A stretch of DNA of 64,000 nucleotides, taken from assembly GCF_043195105.1 (NCBI RefSeq), contig NZ_JBAFWO010000003.1; one strand, given 5' to 3'. The stretch comes from NCEH01 sp002257205 (lineage in GTDB: Bacteria > Pseudomonadota > Alphaproteobacteria > Rhizobiales > Xanthobacteraceae). A program made the position numbers and the translations under genes. Within the stretch, counting starts at the first letter, position 1. Each line of letters begins with the position of its first letter. The notes beneath the pieces are model-generated. The model searched no databases. It was given only the letters and a program-made list of their open reading frames with translations, and was not told the DNA's origin. This document shows, piece by piece, positions 43,600-53,549 of the stretch.

Positions 43600-44400
43600 T
43601 CAGCTGGCGATTGCCGCCACCGCGCGCTTGGCCATCACCTTGACGAGTTGCGCGCGATACTCCGCGCTGCCGTGCAGATCCGCCATGACGTCGGAGGGAT
43701 CGAGCGTCAGCGCATCCAGCGCGGCCGGGGAGAAATCGGCCGACAGGGCCGCTTCCGCATCGCTCCAGCGGAACACGCCGCCCTGCCCGGCGCCGGTCAC
43801 CGCCACGCGCACGTCGCCGTCGCGCGCGGCCACGAACACGCCGGCCATGGCATAGCGCGAGGCGGGGTTGCGGAACTTGCGATAGGCGGCGCGCGCCCCG
43901 ACGGGGAATTCCACCGCCAGAATCACTTCATCCTCGGCCAAGGCGGTTTCAAACAGGCCGATGAAGAAATCCTCGGCGGCGATGCGGCGGGCGCTGGTGA
44001 CGATGGTGGCGCCGAGCGCGAGGCAGGCGGCGGGATAATCAGCGGTCGGATCATTATTGGCGATGGACCCGCCGATGGTGCCGCGGTTGCGCACCGCCGG
44101 ATCGCCGATCAGGCCCGCAAGATCGGCCAATGCGGGAATAGCCTCCGTCACCATGGGCGAGGCCGCGACATCGGCATGGCGCGCCATGGCGCCGATGGTG
44201 AGAAGATCCTGGCTGTGCTCGATGCGACTCAGCTCGGGAATGGCCGCGAGATCCACCAAGGCGGAGGGCTGGGCGAGCCGCTGCTTGAGGGTCGGCAGCA
44301 GGGTCTGGCCGCCTGCGAGCAGCTTCACGTCTTCTCCCGCGCGCAGGGCGGCGAGGGCTTCGTCGAGACCGGCAGGGCGCTGATAATCGAAGGCATACAT
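43600..44400 (-). CDS. coxM: FAD-binding medium subunit of CODH/xanthine dehydrogenase family (CoxM)
   Basis: 266 aa; GGGAG precedes ATG 44400. FAD motifs: LLAGGQTLLP around residues 27-36 and TIGGSIANNDPTADYP from 108, both standard in CODH/quinoline-oxidoreductase medium subunits; RRIAAEDFFIG and KFRNPASRYAMAGV follow. It transfers electrons from the [2Fe-2S] clusters to FAD and on to the quinone pool or another acceptor. Order S-L-M here differs from the classical M-S-L. It lies 12 bp after coxL. Confidence 0.94.
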   Translation of the reverse strand: MYAFDYQRPAGLDEALAALRAGEDVKLLAGGQTLLPTLKQRLAQPSALVDLAAIPELSRIEHSQDLLTIGAMARHADVAASPMVTEAIPALADLAGLIGDPAVRNRGTIGGSIANNDPTADYPAACLALGATIVTSARRIAAEDFFIGLFETALAEDEVILAVEFPVGARAAYRKFRNPASRYAMAGVFVAARDGDVRVAVTGAGQGGVFRWSDAEAALSADFSPAALDALTLDPSDVMADLHGSAEYRAQLVKVMAKRAVAAIAS

Positions 44401-44412
44401 GGTGCGTCTCCC

Positions 44413-46803
44413 TCACTCGGCCGCGCGGCGGGCGATCTGGTCCTGCGCGATCTTCCACAGCGTCGCGGGCGTCGCCGGCATGGGTATATCCTCCGTGCCG
44501 AGGGCATCCGTCAAAGCATTGATGACCGCCGGCGGCGCGGCAATGGCACCGGCCTCCCCGCAGCCCTTAATACCAAGCGGATTGGAGGGGCAGCGGGTCT
44601 CGGTCATGCCGACCACGAACGAGGGCAGATCGCCCGCGCGCGGCATGGTGTAATCCATATAGGAACCGGTCACGAGCTGGCCGTCGGCATCATAGCGCAC
44701 GCCTTCCAGCAGCGCCTGGCCGACACCCTGGGCGATGCCGCCGTGCACCTGCCCTTCCACGATCATCGGATTGATGATGGCGCCGAAATCGTCCACCGCT
44801 ACCCATTTGATGATTTCAGTGGTGCCGGTCTCCGGGTCCACCTCAAGCTCGCAGATGTGGCAGCCGGCGGGGAAGGTGAAATTGACGGGGTCGTAGAACG
44901 CCCCTTCCTTCAGGCCCGGCTCGATCTCGGAAGTTGGGAATTTGTGCGCGACATAGGCGTTCAGCGCCACGGCGGCGAAGGCCAGCGAACGGTCGGTGCC
45001 GGCGACGGTGAACTGGCCGTCCTTGAACTCGATATCCCCTTCAGAGGCTTCCAGAATATGGGCGGCGATCTTCTTCGCCTTGGCCTCCACCTTGTCCAGG
45101 GCCTTGGAAATGGCGGACATGCCCACCGCGCCGGAGCGCGAACCATAGGTGCCCATGCCGAACTGCACCTTGTCGGTGTCGCCATGGACAATGGTCACAT
45201 GGTCGATGGGGATGCCGAGGCGGGCGGAGACCAGCTGCGCGAACGTGGTCTCGTGCCCCTGTCCGTGACTGTGCGAGCCGGTCAGCACTTCCACATTGCC
45301 AGTGGGGTTCACGCGCACCTCGGCGCTTTCCCACAGTCCGACGCCGGCACCGAGCGAGCCGACGGCGGCGGACGGAGCAATGCCGCAGGCTTCGATATAA
45401 TTGGAAAGCCCGATGCCGCGCAGCTTGCCGCGCCGGGCGGCTTCCGCCTTGCGGGCGGGGAAATTGGCATAATCCGAAAGTTCCAGCGCCTTATCGAGCG
45501 AGGCCGCATAGCCGCCGATGTCGTAGGACAGGATCACCGGCGTCTGGTGGGGGAAGCTGGTGATGAAATTGCGCCGGCGGAATTCGGCCGAATCCTGGCC
45601 GATCTCGCGCGCCGCTTTTTCCACGATCCGCTCCACCAGGAAGGTCGCTTCCGGCCGGCCGGCGCCGCGATAGGCATCCACCGGCGCGGTGTTGGTATAG
45701 ACCGCGTCCACTTCGCAATAGATGGCCGGAATGTCGTATTGGCCGGACAGCAGCGTCGCGTAGAGATAGGTCGGAACGCAAGAGGCGAAGGTGGAGAGAT
45801 AGGCCCCCATATTGGCGGCGGTCTTGACCCGGAAGCCGATGATCTTGCCCTGCGCATCCAGCGCCAGCGCGCCGTGAGTGATGTGGTCGCGCCCATGGGC
45901 GTCGCACAGGAACGCCTCGGAACGGTCGCAGGTCCATTTGACGGGCCGCCCGACGTGCTTGGAGGCCCAGGCGCAGACCGTCTCCTCCGCATAGATGAAG
46001 ATCTTCGAGCCGAAGCCGCCGCCCACGTCCGGCGCGATCACGCGCAGCTTGTTCTCGGGCGCCAGCCCGACGAAGGCGGACAGCACGAGGCGCGCCACAT
46101 GCGGGTTCTGGCTGGTGGTCCACAGCGTATAAGCTTCATCACCCGGATCATATTCGCCGATGGCTGCGCGCGGCTCCATGGGATTTGGGGCGAGGCGATT
46201 ATTGACGAGGTCGATGGTCGTCACATGGGCGGCGCGGGCGAAGGCGGCCTCGGTGGCGGCCTTGTCGCCCAATTCCCATTCGAAGGCCGTGTTGCGCGGC
46301 GCCTCGTCATGGATCTGCGCCGCGCCGGCCGCCTGCGCCGATCCGAGATCCGCGGCGGCGGGGAGCACCTCGTAATCCACCGCGATGGCGGCCGCCGCGT
46401 CCTTGGCGGCGTTCAGCGTCTCGCCAATCACCACGGCCACATGGTCGCCCACATAGCGCACCTTGTCCTTGGCGAGGGCGGGGTGGGTGCCGGCCTTCAT
46501 GGGCGAACCATCCTTGGAGTGGATCATCCAGCCGCAGATAAGGCCACCGAGCCCATCCCGCGCGAGATCCTCCCCGGTCAATATCGCCACCACGCCCGGC
46601 ATCCGCGCCGCCGCCGAAATATCGATGCCGCGAATGCGGGCATGGGCATAAGGCGAGCGCAGGAAATAGGCATGGGTCTGCCCCGGCCGGGCGAGATCGT
46701 CGGTATAGCGGCCCTTGCCGGTGATGAAGCGACGGTCTTCCTTGCGGCGCACCGGCGCGCCGAGCGGTGTCACCTTGCTGGAATCGAAGCTGTTGGCGTT
46801 CAT
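44413..46803 (-). CDS. Form II CoxL-like molybdopterin large subunit
   Basis: 796 aa; GGGAGGA precedes ATG 46803. GGGFGSK (residues 261-267) contacts the cofactor. The active-site loop reads AYRGAGR (377-383), the signature of form II proteins; true CO dehydrogenase (form I) has AYRCSFR with the Cys that holds Cu. Later GSHSHGQGHETTFAQ and KGCGEAGAIAAP with the catalytic Glu are present. It is therefore a molybdenum hydroxylase of the xanthine dehydrogenase family acting on an unknown (aromatic, heterocyclic, aldehyde or purine-like) substrate, not a proven CO oxidiser. Confidence 0.94.
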   Translation of the reverse strand: MNANSFDSSKVTPLGAPVRRKEDRRFITGKGRYTDDLARPGQTHAYFLRSPYAHARIRGIDISAAARMPGVVAILTGEDLARDGLGGLICGWMIHSKDGSPMKAGTHPALAKDKVRYVGDHVAVVIGETLNAAKDAAAAIAVDYEVLPAAADLGSAQAAGAAQIHDEAPRNTAFEWELGDKAATEAAFARAAHVTTIDLVNNRLAPNPMEPRAAIGEYDPGDEAYTLWTTSQNPHVARLVLSAFVGLAPENKLRVIAPDVGGGFGSKIFIYAEETVCAWASKHVGRPVKWTCDRSEAFLCDAHGRDHITHGALALDAQGKIIGFRVKTAANMGAYLSTFASCVPTYLYATLLSGQYDIPAIYCEVDAVYTNTAPVDAYRGAGRPEATFLVERIVEKAAREIGQDSAEFRRRNFITSFPHQTPVILSYDIGGYAASLDKALELSDYANFPARKAEAARRGKLRGIGLSNYIEACGIAPSAAVGSLGAGVGLWESAEVRVNPTGNVEVLTGSHSHGQGHETTFAQLVSARLGIPIDHVTIVHGDTDKVQFGMGTYGSRSGAVGMSAISKALDKVEAKAKKIAAHILEASEGDIEFKDGQFTVAGTDRSLAFAAVALNAYVAHKFPTSEIEPGLKEGAFYDPVNFTFPAGCHICELEVDPETGTTEIIKWVAVDDFGAIINPMIVEGQVHGGIAQGVGQALLEGVRYDADGQLVTGSYMDYTMPRAGDLPSFVVGMTETRCPSNPLGIKGCGEAGAIAAPPAVINALTDALGTEDIPMPATPATLWKIAQDQIARRAAE

Positions 46804-46941
46804 GGCGTCCTCCCTGGGGGACTGGCGGAACTTGGACTCCGGTCCGTGCGCTCGCGTCTTGGCGGCCAGCGTCGCGGCACCGGGGCATAGGCAATCGGGC
46901 GGAGGCCCGGCGGTGTCGGGCCGTGGCCTTACTTCGTGGCG

Positions 46942-47433
46942 TTACTCAGCGGCGTGCTTCAGCGCGCCGCCCATGGCGTGTGCGCCCGCTTCCACCGCCT
47001 TGACGATATTGTGATAGCCGGTGCAGCGGCACAGATTGCCGTCGAGATGGGCGCGGATGGTCGGCTCGTCGAGATCGGCGCCGTGGTGCGCCACGAGATC
47101 GAGCGCGGTCATGATCATGCCCGGCGTGCAGAAGCCGCATTGCAGGCCGTGATGCTCGCGGAAGGCTTCCTGCATGGGATGGAGGGTCGCCCCGTCGGCG
47201 ATTCCCTCAATGGTGGTGACGGCGTGCCCGTCCGCCTGCACGGCGAGCATGGTGCAGGATTTTACCGCCGCACCATCCAGATGCACCACGCAGGCCCCGC
47301 ATTGGCTGGTATCGCAGCCGACATGGGTTCCGGTCAGCAGCAGGTTTTCCCGCAGGAATTGAACCAGAAGGGTCCGCGGCTCGACATCCGCTGAAACCGC
47401 CCGGCCGTTCACTGTCATGGCAATTTGCGTCAT
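46942..47433 (-). CDS. coxS: [2Fe-2S] small subunit of CODH/xanthine dehydrogenase family (CoxS)
   Basis: 163 aa from ATG 47433, preceded by GGGAGGA. The plant-type [2Fe-2S] motif has Cys40, 45, 48 and 60; the second, helical cluster has CGFC (99, 102) and CRC (135, 137). It passes electrons from the Mo site in CoxL to FAD in CoxM. It is the first gene of the cox unit (S-L-M-D-E), 138 bp before coxL. The divergent promoter region is shared with the Liv operon. Confidence 0.95.
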   Translation of the reverse strand: MTQIAMTVNGRAVSADVEPRTLLVQFLRENLLLTGTHVGCDTSQCGACVVHLDGAAVKSCTMLAVQADGHAVTTIEGIADGATLHPMQEAFREHHGLQCGFCTPGMIMTALDLVAHHGADLDEPTIRAHLDGNLCRCTGYHNIVKAVEAGAHAMGGALKHAAE

Positions 47434-47696
47434 CCGCGTCCTCCCGCAGCGGGCGTGACGCCCGTGCTCGCTCGCGCTTTGGCCCACCCGCACCTTTTAT
47501 TTGTTCCAGTGTGGGTCGGCCAAGGCGACGCGGTCAAGGGCGATCGCGAGCGCCCAAGGGCGAATCCGGATCGATCACCCTGTCCTCGGCCGGCCAGCGC
47601 AAGGGATGAAAATCATGTGACGGGGCGCGACCAGCAGTTGCGCCGCGCCGTGCCTGTGGGAAACTCGCCCGAACGCGCACACAGCCTCGTGCCGAT

Positions 47697-47725
47697 TTGT
47701 TTCCCGCGCCGGCCCGCGCTATGAG
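47697..47725 (+). promoter_or_regulatory. Candidate promoter of the liv operon
   Basis: TTGTTT (47697-47702) and TATGAG (47720-47725) are separated by 17 bp, about 70 bp before the livH ATG. They lie in the 364-bp divergent gap (47434-47797) between coxS and livH, where I find no gene and no strong palindrome. Confidence 0.3.
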
Positions 47726-47797
47726 TCGAATGGAAAGCGCCCAAACTCCAGGCACGATGAAGAAATAGGCGCACTCAAACACAGGGGCATCGGACGG

Positions 47798-48715
47798 ATG
47801 GATATCTTCCTCCAGCAGCTCATCAACGGGCTGACGCTCGGCTCCATCTACGGCCTCATCGCCATCGGCTACACGATGGTCTTCGGCATCATCGGCATGG
47901 TGAACTTCGCCCATGGCGACGTGTTCATGGTGTCGAGCTTCATCGGCCTCACCTGTTTCCTGCTGCTGACCACCGTGCTCGGGATCACGTCGGTGTTTCT
48001 GGTGCTGGCGATCGTGCTTGTGGTGGCCATGATCTTCACCGGCCTCGTGAGCTGGACCATCGAGCGCCTCGCCTATCGCCCGCTGCGCGGCTCGTTCCGT
48101 CTCGCGCCCATGATCTCCGCCATCGGCATGTCGATCCTGCTCTCCAACTTCGTGCAGGTGGCGCAGGGCCCGCGCAACAAATCCATCCCGCCGCTGGTGA
48201 CGGACGTGATGGTGCTGATCGACCGGGACGGCTATCAGGTCACGCTGGCCTACAAGCAATTGATCATCATGGCGGTCACTGCCGTGTGCCTCGGCATCTT
48301 CTGGTTCGTGGTGCAGAAAACCTCGCTCGGCCGCGCCCAGCGCGCCTGTGAGCAGGACCGCAAGATGGCGGCGCTTCTGGGCGTGAACGTGGACCGCACC
48401 ATCTCGCTCACCTTCATCATCGGCGCCGCCCTGGCCGCGGTGGCGGGCACCATGTATCTGATGAATTATGGCGTCGTGAACTTCTCGGACGGTTTCGTTC
48501 CGGGGGTGAAGGCGTTCACGGCGGCGGTGCTGGGTGGCATAGGCTCGCTCCCGGGCGCGGTGCTGGGCGGCCTGCTCATCGGCCTGATCGAGACCTTCTG
48601 GTCCGCCTATTTCAGCATCGAATACAAAGACGTGGCGGCTTTCTCCATCCTCGCGATCACACTCATCTTCATGCCCCAGGGCCTGCTCGGCCGGCCGGAA
48701 GTGGAGAAGGTTTGA
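47798..48715 (+). CDS. livH: Branched-chain amino-acid ABC transporter permease LivH
   Basis: 305 aa with about eight membrane helices. It has the family start LQQLINGLTLGSIYGLIAIGYTMVFGIIGMVNFAHGD, the cytoplasmic loop GRAQRACEQDRKMAALLGVNVDRTI (EAA-like, contacts LivG/F) and FTAAVLGGIGSLPGAVLGGLLIG near the end. An internal insertion of charged residues (GPRNKSIPPL) is normal for the family. It is the first gene of livHMGF; its stop overlaps the livM start (TGATG). Confidence 0.95.
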   Translation: MDIFLQQLINGLTLGSIYGLIAIGYTMVFGIIGMVNFAHGDVFMVSSFIGLTCFLLLTTVLGITSVFLVLAIVLVVAMIFTGLVSWTIERLAYRPLRGSFRLAPMISAIGMSILLSNFVQVAQGPRNKSIPPLVTDVMVLIDRDGYQVTLAYKQLIIMAVTAVCLGIFWFVVQKTSLGRAQRACEQDRKMAALLGVNVDRTISLTFIIGAALAAVAGTMYLMNYGVVNFSDGFVPGVKAFTAAVLGGIGSLPGAVLGGLLIGLIETFWSAYFSIEYKDVAAFSILAITLIFMPQGLLGRPEVEKV

Positions 48716-50142
48716 TGCAGGCCGGTGTGTCTGCGGGACGCCGCGAGGCCGTGTTGCCGGTCGCGCTGAAGGACGCCGCCATCAGCGCGGTTCTCACCTT
48801 CCTGGTGCTCACGCCGCTGGTGGGGCTGCGCGCCACGGAGGATTCCGGCGGCCCGCTCATTCTCACCTATCGGTTCGGACTGGTGCTCATTTTCGCCGCC
48901 ATCGTCGCGGTGCTGCGCTTCGTGCTGCATCTCACCCTCTGGCGGCCGGGGCGGATCAAGGGCGGACGCGGCAATGTGACGCTTGCCGCGCTCGCCACAA
49001 AGGCGGAGCCGCTCGCGAAGCCGGTGTTCTTCGCCTTCGCCATCGCCTTTCCGGCCCTGGCGATCCTGGCCGCCGGCGATCTCGGCGCAAGCCGCTATTA
49101 TATCGACCTCGGCGTCTACATCATGACCTATGTGATGCTGGGCTGGGGCCTTAACATCGTGGTGGGCCTCGCCGGCCTGCTGGACCTCGGCTATGTGGCC
49201 TTCTATGCGGTCGGGGCCTATGCCTTCGCCCTGCTGTCCACCAGCGTGCCGCTGAACGATTTCCTGGCCGGCCATCTCGGCGAAGGCTTCTGGTCGGCCT
49301 GGGCGTTCTGGCTGTGCCTGCCCATTTCCGGCCTGCTGGCCGGCTTCTGGGGCCTGATCCTCGGCTTTCCGGTGCTGCGGCTGCGGGGCGATTATCTCGC
49401 CATCGTCACTTTGGCGTTCGGCGAGATCATCCGCCTCGTGCTGATCAATTGGGTGGATTTGACGAATGGCGGGGCCGGCATCTCCTCCATTCCCGCCATC
49501 ACCTTCTTCGGCATTCCCTTCACCTCGGGAGACGACGGGTTCGCGGCGCTGTTCGGCCTGCCATTCAATGCCATGCACCGCATCATCTTCCTGTATTTCG
49601 TGATCCTTGGGCTTGCCGCCCTCACTGCGCTTGCCACCGTGCGGCTGCGGCGCATGCCGGTGGGGCGCGCATGGGAGGCGCTGCGCGAGGATGAGATCGC
49701 CTGCCGCTCGCTCGGCATCAACACCACGCTCACCAAGCTGACCGCGTTTTCAATCGGCGCCATGTTCGGCGGCTTTGCCGGCGCGTTCTTCGCGGTGCGG
49801 GTGCGGTTCGTTTCGCCGGAATCCTTCACCTTCATGGAATCGGCGGTCATTCTGGCGATCGTGGTGCTGGGGGGAATGGGTTCTCAAATGGGGGTTGCCG
49901 CCTCGGCCATCCTGCTGATCGGCGGCATGGAATTGCTGCGCAATCTCACCTTCCTGAAGGATCCCTGGCTGCTTGGGCCCGATTTCGATCCCACGCTCTA
50001 CCGCATGCTCATCTTCGGCTTTGCCATGGTTGCGGTCATGGTGTGGCGGCCGCGCGGGCTGGTCTCCAGCCGGCTGGCCACGATCTTCCTGAAGGAGCGC
50101 AAGAAGGTCTCGGGCGATCTCGTGAAGGAGGGCCACGGATGA
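48715..50142 (+). CDS. livM: Branched-chain amino-acid ABC transporter permease LivM
   Basis: 475 aa, ATG 48715 overlapping the livH stop by one base. An N-terminal DUF3382-like extension (about 120 residues with two or three helices) precedes the LivM core: YIMTYVMLGWGLNIVVGLAGLLDLGYVAFYAVGAY, LRGDYLAIVTLAFGEIIR, then the coupling loop GRAWEALREDEIACRSLGIN and VVLGGMGSQMGV. It is the second permease half. It ends in ATGA with livG. Confidence 0.95.
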   Translation: MQAGVSAGRREAVLPVALKDAAISAVLTFLVLTPLVGLRATEDSGGPLILTYRFGLVLIFAAIVAVLRFVLHLTLWRPGRIKGGRGNVTLAALATKAEPLAKPVFFAFAIAFPALAILAAGDLGASRYYIDLGVYIMTYVMLGWGLNIVVGLAGLLDLGYVAFYAVGAYAFALLSTSVPLNDFLAGHLGEGFWSAWAFWLCLPISGLLAGFWGLILGFPVLRLRGDYLAIVTLAFGEIIRLVLINWVDLTNGGAGISSIPAITFFGIPFTSGDDGFAALFGLPFNAMHRIIFLYFVILGLAALTALATVRLRRMPVGRAWEALREDEIACRSLGINTTLTKLTAFSIGAMFGGFAGAFFAVRVRFVSPESFTFMESAVILAIVVLGGMGSQMGVAASAILLIGGMELLRNLTFLKDPWLLGPDFDPTLYRMLIFGFAMVAVMVWRPRGLVSSRLATIFLKERKKVSGDLVKEGHG

Positions 50143-51043
50143 GGCCCTGGGAGAGCGACCCCATCCTTCTGGTGGACCATCTGAGCATGCGTTTCGGCGG
50201 CCTCGTTGCCGTCGGAGACGTCTCGCTGCGGGCGGGGCGGGGCGACATCACCGCCGTCATCGGCCCCAATGGTGCCGGCAAGACCACGGTGTTCAATTGC
50301 ATGACCGGCTTCTACAAGCCGAGCTCGGGCCGGCTCGCGCTCGCCCATGGCGGGGCGCCGACTGCGGCCGAGATCGACGCCTTGACGCGCAACGGCCTTG
50401 CCGCCGCGCGCACGCAGGCCGGCGCCCTGTTCCTGCTGGAGCGCCTGCCGGACTACAAGGTCGCCTCCCAGGCCAAGGTCGCCCGCACGTTCCAGAACAT
50501 TCGGCTGTTCTCGGGCATGACGGTGCTGGAAAACCTGCTGGTGGCCCAGCACATGAGCCTGACCGAGACTGGGCTTCTTTCGCCCTCGGCGCTTTTCAAC
50601 CTGCCGAGCTGGCGCAGGCGGGAAAAACGGGCGGTGGACCATGCGCTTCACTGGCTGGAGCGCATCGCCCTGGTGGATCGCGCGGACGATCCGGCCGGAG
50701 ACCTGCCCTATGGCGACCAGCGGCGCCTGGAAATCGCCCGCGCCATGTGCAGCGAACCGGCGCTGTTGTGCCTGGATGAGCCGGCCGCCGGCCTCAATCC
50801 CCGAGAATCCGCCGCGCTGAACGCCCTACTGCTGGCGATCCGGGAGGAGAAGACATCGGTGCTGCTGATCGAGCACGACATGTCGGTTGTGATGGAGATT
50901 TCCGACCACGTCATCGTGCTGGAATATGGCCGCAAGATCGCGGACGGCACGCCCACCGAGGTGCGGTCCGATCCGCGCGTCATCGCCGCCTATCTGGGCG
51001 TGGACGAGGATGCGGTCGAACAGGTGGAAGCGGAGGTGGGCCG

Positions 51044-51047
<4 letters not shown>
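50139..51047 (+). CDS. livG: Branched-chain amino-acid ABC transporter ATPase LivG
   Basis: 302 aa from ATG 50139 (ATGA overlap). Walker A GPNGAGKTT at residues 42-50, Q-loop with ARTFQNIRLFSGMTVLENLLVAQH, signature-like LPYGDQRRLEIARAM (the family's modified LSGG) and Walker B LLCLDEPAAGLNP. It is longer than the roughly 255 residues of E. coli LivG because of an inserted segment (about residues 60-100) and a charged tail, common in alphaproteobacteria. Coupled to livF by another ATGA. Confidence 0.95.
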
Positions 51048-51763
<716 letters not shown>

Positions 51764-51766
51764 GCC

Positions 51767-52222
51767 ATGGCGAACCTGCCCCATCCCGGCCGTCCCTCCT
51801 CGCCCATGATCCTGCTGCCGGTGCTGGCGCTGGCGGGCATGCTGGCGCTCTTCATCGTGCGGCCGAGCGCGGTGGTGGAAGTCTCCACGGGCGATTTCAT
51901 GCTGGTGACGCTGTTTCTCGGCGGCGGCGCGGCCTGGCTCACGGGGCGCGCGGTGGCGAAGGGGTGGAAGCCGTTTCCCCTGGTTCTTGCTTATTCCCTG
52001 CTGCTGACGGCGGCGGTGCGCTTCTGCCATTTCGCTTTGTTCAAGGGGACGCTATTCGCGCTCGACTATTATCTCGTGGAAGCGGTGCTGCTGTTCGCCA
52101 TCGCCACGCTCGGCTTCCGATCGGTGCGCAAGCAGCAGATGACCGCGCGCTACGATTGGCTCTACGAATCCGCCGGCCCGCTTTCCTGGCGCAACAAGGC
52201 CGGCACGGATGAAACGGCGTGA
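51767..52222 (+). CDS. Small membrane protein of the liv operon (DUF6867-like)
   Basis: 151 aa with three or four hydrophobic segments (about residues 14-31, 43-60, 72-85 and 96-115) and a cytoplasmic C-terminal tail (KQQMTARYDWLYE, then SWRNK). Proteins of this size and style recur between livF and livK in alphaproteobacterial operons. I associate them with DUF6867, without proof. It could modulate or stabilise the transporter. It starts three bases after livF. Confidence 0.75.
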   Translation: MANLPHPGRPSSPMILLPVLALAGMLALFIVRPSAVVEVSTGDFMLVTLFLGGGAAWLTGRAVAKGWKPFPLVLAYSLLLTAAVRFCHFALFKGTLFALDYYLVEAVLLFAIATLGFRSVRKQQMTARYDWLYESAGPLSWRNKAGTDETA

Positions 52223-52333
52223 TCCATTTGGCGTGTCGACAGGGAACGGGAAACCGGCACAATGGCTGCCGGACGCACGCTCTGCCGGCGCGGTGAAGGT
52301 TTTCGGCGCCCGGTATAACCAGAGGAGAACAGG

Positions 52334-53449
52334 ATGAGGAAGCTGTTACTTGCCGGCCTCGCGGTCGGTGCCGGCCTCGCCCTTGCGGCGGCCGGAACCA
52401 TCGCCTATGCGCAGACGCCTCTCAAAATGGGCGCGGGCGGTCCGATGACCGGCCCGAACGCCGCCTTCGGCGCGCAGATCAAGACCGGCGTCGAACAGGC
52501 GGTGACGGATATCAATGCCGCCGGCGGGATCAATGGCCAGAAGATCGAACTCTCGATCGGCGACGATGCCTCCAAGCCAGAGCAGGGCAAGTCGGCGGCG
52601 AACAAGTTCATCTCCGACGGCGTGAAATACGTGGTCGGCCACTTCAATTCCGGCGTCTCGATCCCGACCTCGACCGATTACGAGGAATCCGGCGTTCTCC
52701 AGATCAGCCCGGCCTCGACGAACCCGCAATTCACCGAACGCAAGATGTGGAACACGTTCCGCACCTGCGGCCGCGACGACCAGCAGGGCGCGGTTGCCGG
52801 CGACTACATCGTCGCCAATTTCAAGGACAAGAAGGTCGCCATCGTCCACGACAAGACCCCCTACGGGAAGGGACTTGCCGACGAAACCCAGAAGGCCATG
52901 AACAAAGGCGGCGTCAAGGAAGTGCTCTATGAGGGCATCAATCCGGGCGAGAAGGATTATTCCGCGCTGGTGTCGAAGCTGAAGGCGGCGGGCGTGGACC
53001 TGGTCTATTTCGGCGGCCTGCATCCCGAAGCCGGCCTGATCGTGCGTCAGATGCGCGACCAGGGCCTGAAGAGCGTCCTGTTCTCCGGCGACGGCATCAC
53101 GGACAAGGAATTCTGGTCCATCGCCGGGCCCGGCGCCGCCGGCACGCTGATGACCTTCGGCCCCGATCCGCGCAAGAACCCGGCCGCCAAGGAGGTTGTG
53201 GACCGCTTCAAGGCAAAGGGCGTCGATCCGGAAGGATATGTGCTGTACTCCTACGCCGCCGTGCAGATCATCAAGCAGGCGGCCGAGGCGACCAAGTCCA
53301 CCGACCCGAAGAAGCTCGCCGACTACATGCATTCCGGCGCGACCTTCCAGACGGTGCTTGGCCCGCTTTCCTTCGACAAGAAGGGCGACATCACCAAGAA
53401 GGATTATGTCGTCTATATCTGGAAAGACGGCGCCTATAGCGAAATCTGA
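52334..53449 (+). CDS. livK: Branched-chain amino-acid-binding protein LivK/LivJ
   Basis: 371 aa; AGGAGAACAGG precedes ATG 52334. Signal peptide about residues 1-26 (TIAYA-Q). Type I periplasmic-binding fold: MGAGGPMTGPNAAFGAQIKTGVEQAV-DINAAGGINGQKI, VVGHFNSGVSIP, KVAIVHDKTPYGKGLA and VYFGGLHPEAGLIVRQMRDQG. It delivers Leu/Ile/Val or related amino acids to LivHM. As last gene of the operon, behind a 111-bp gap, it may also have its own promoter. A strong terminator follows. Confidence 0.95.
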   Translation: MRKLLLAGLAVGAGLALAAAGTIAYAQTPLKMGAGGPMTGPNAAFGAQIKTGVEQAVTDINAAGGINGQKIELSIGDDASKPEQGKSAANKFISDGVKYVVGHFNSGVSIPTSTDYEESGVLQISPASTNPQFTERKMWNTFRTCGRDDQQGAVAGDYIVANFKDKKVAIVHDKTPYGKGLADETQKAMNKGGVKEVLYEGINPGEKDYSALVSKLKAAGVDLVYFGGLHPEAGLIVRQMRDQGLKSVLFSGDGITDKEFWSIAGPGAAGTLMTFGPDPRKNPAAKEVVDRFKAKGVDPEGYVLYSYAAVQIIKQAAEATKSTDPKKLADYMHSGATFQTVLGPLSFDKKGDITKKDYVVYIWKDGAYSEI

Positions 53450-53474
53450 CCGCGCCGCGGCCAGCCCATGAAAG

Positions 53475-53500
53475 GCCCGCGCTTCGGCGCGGGCTTTTTT
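53475..53500 (+). terminator. Rho-independent terminator of the liv operon
   Basis: GCCCGCGC/GCGCGGGC 8-bp stem with a TTCG tetraloop followed by TTTTTT (53495-53500), 25 bp after livK. Confidence 0.95.
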
Positions 53501-53549
53501 AATAGCGCACCGCGTATCAGACGCCGCTGCACTGACAAGAGGACACGCC

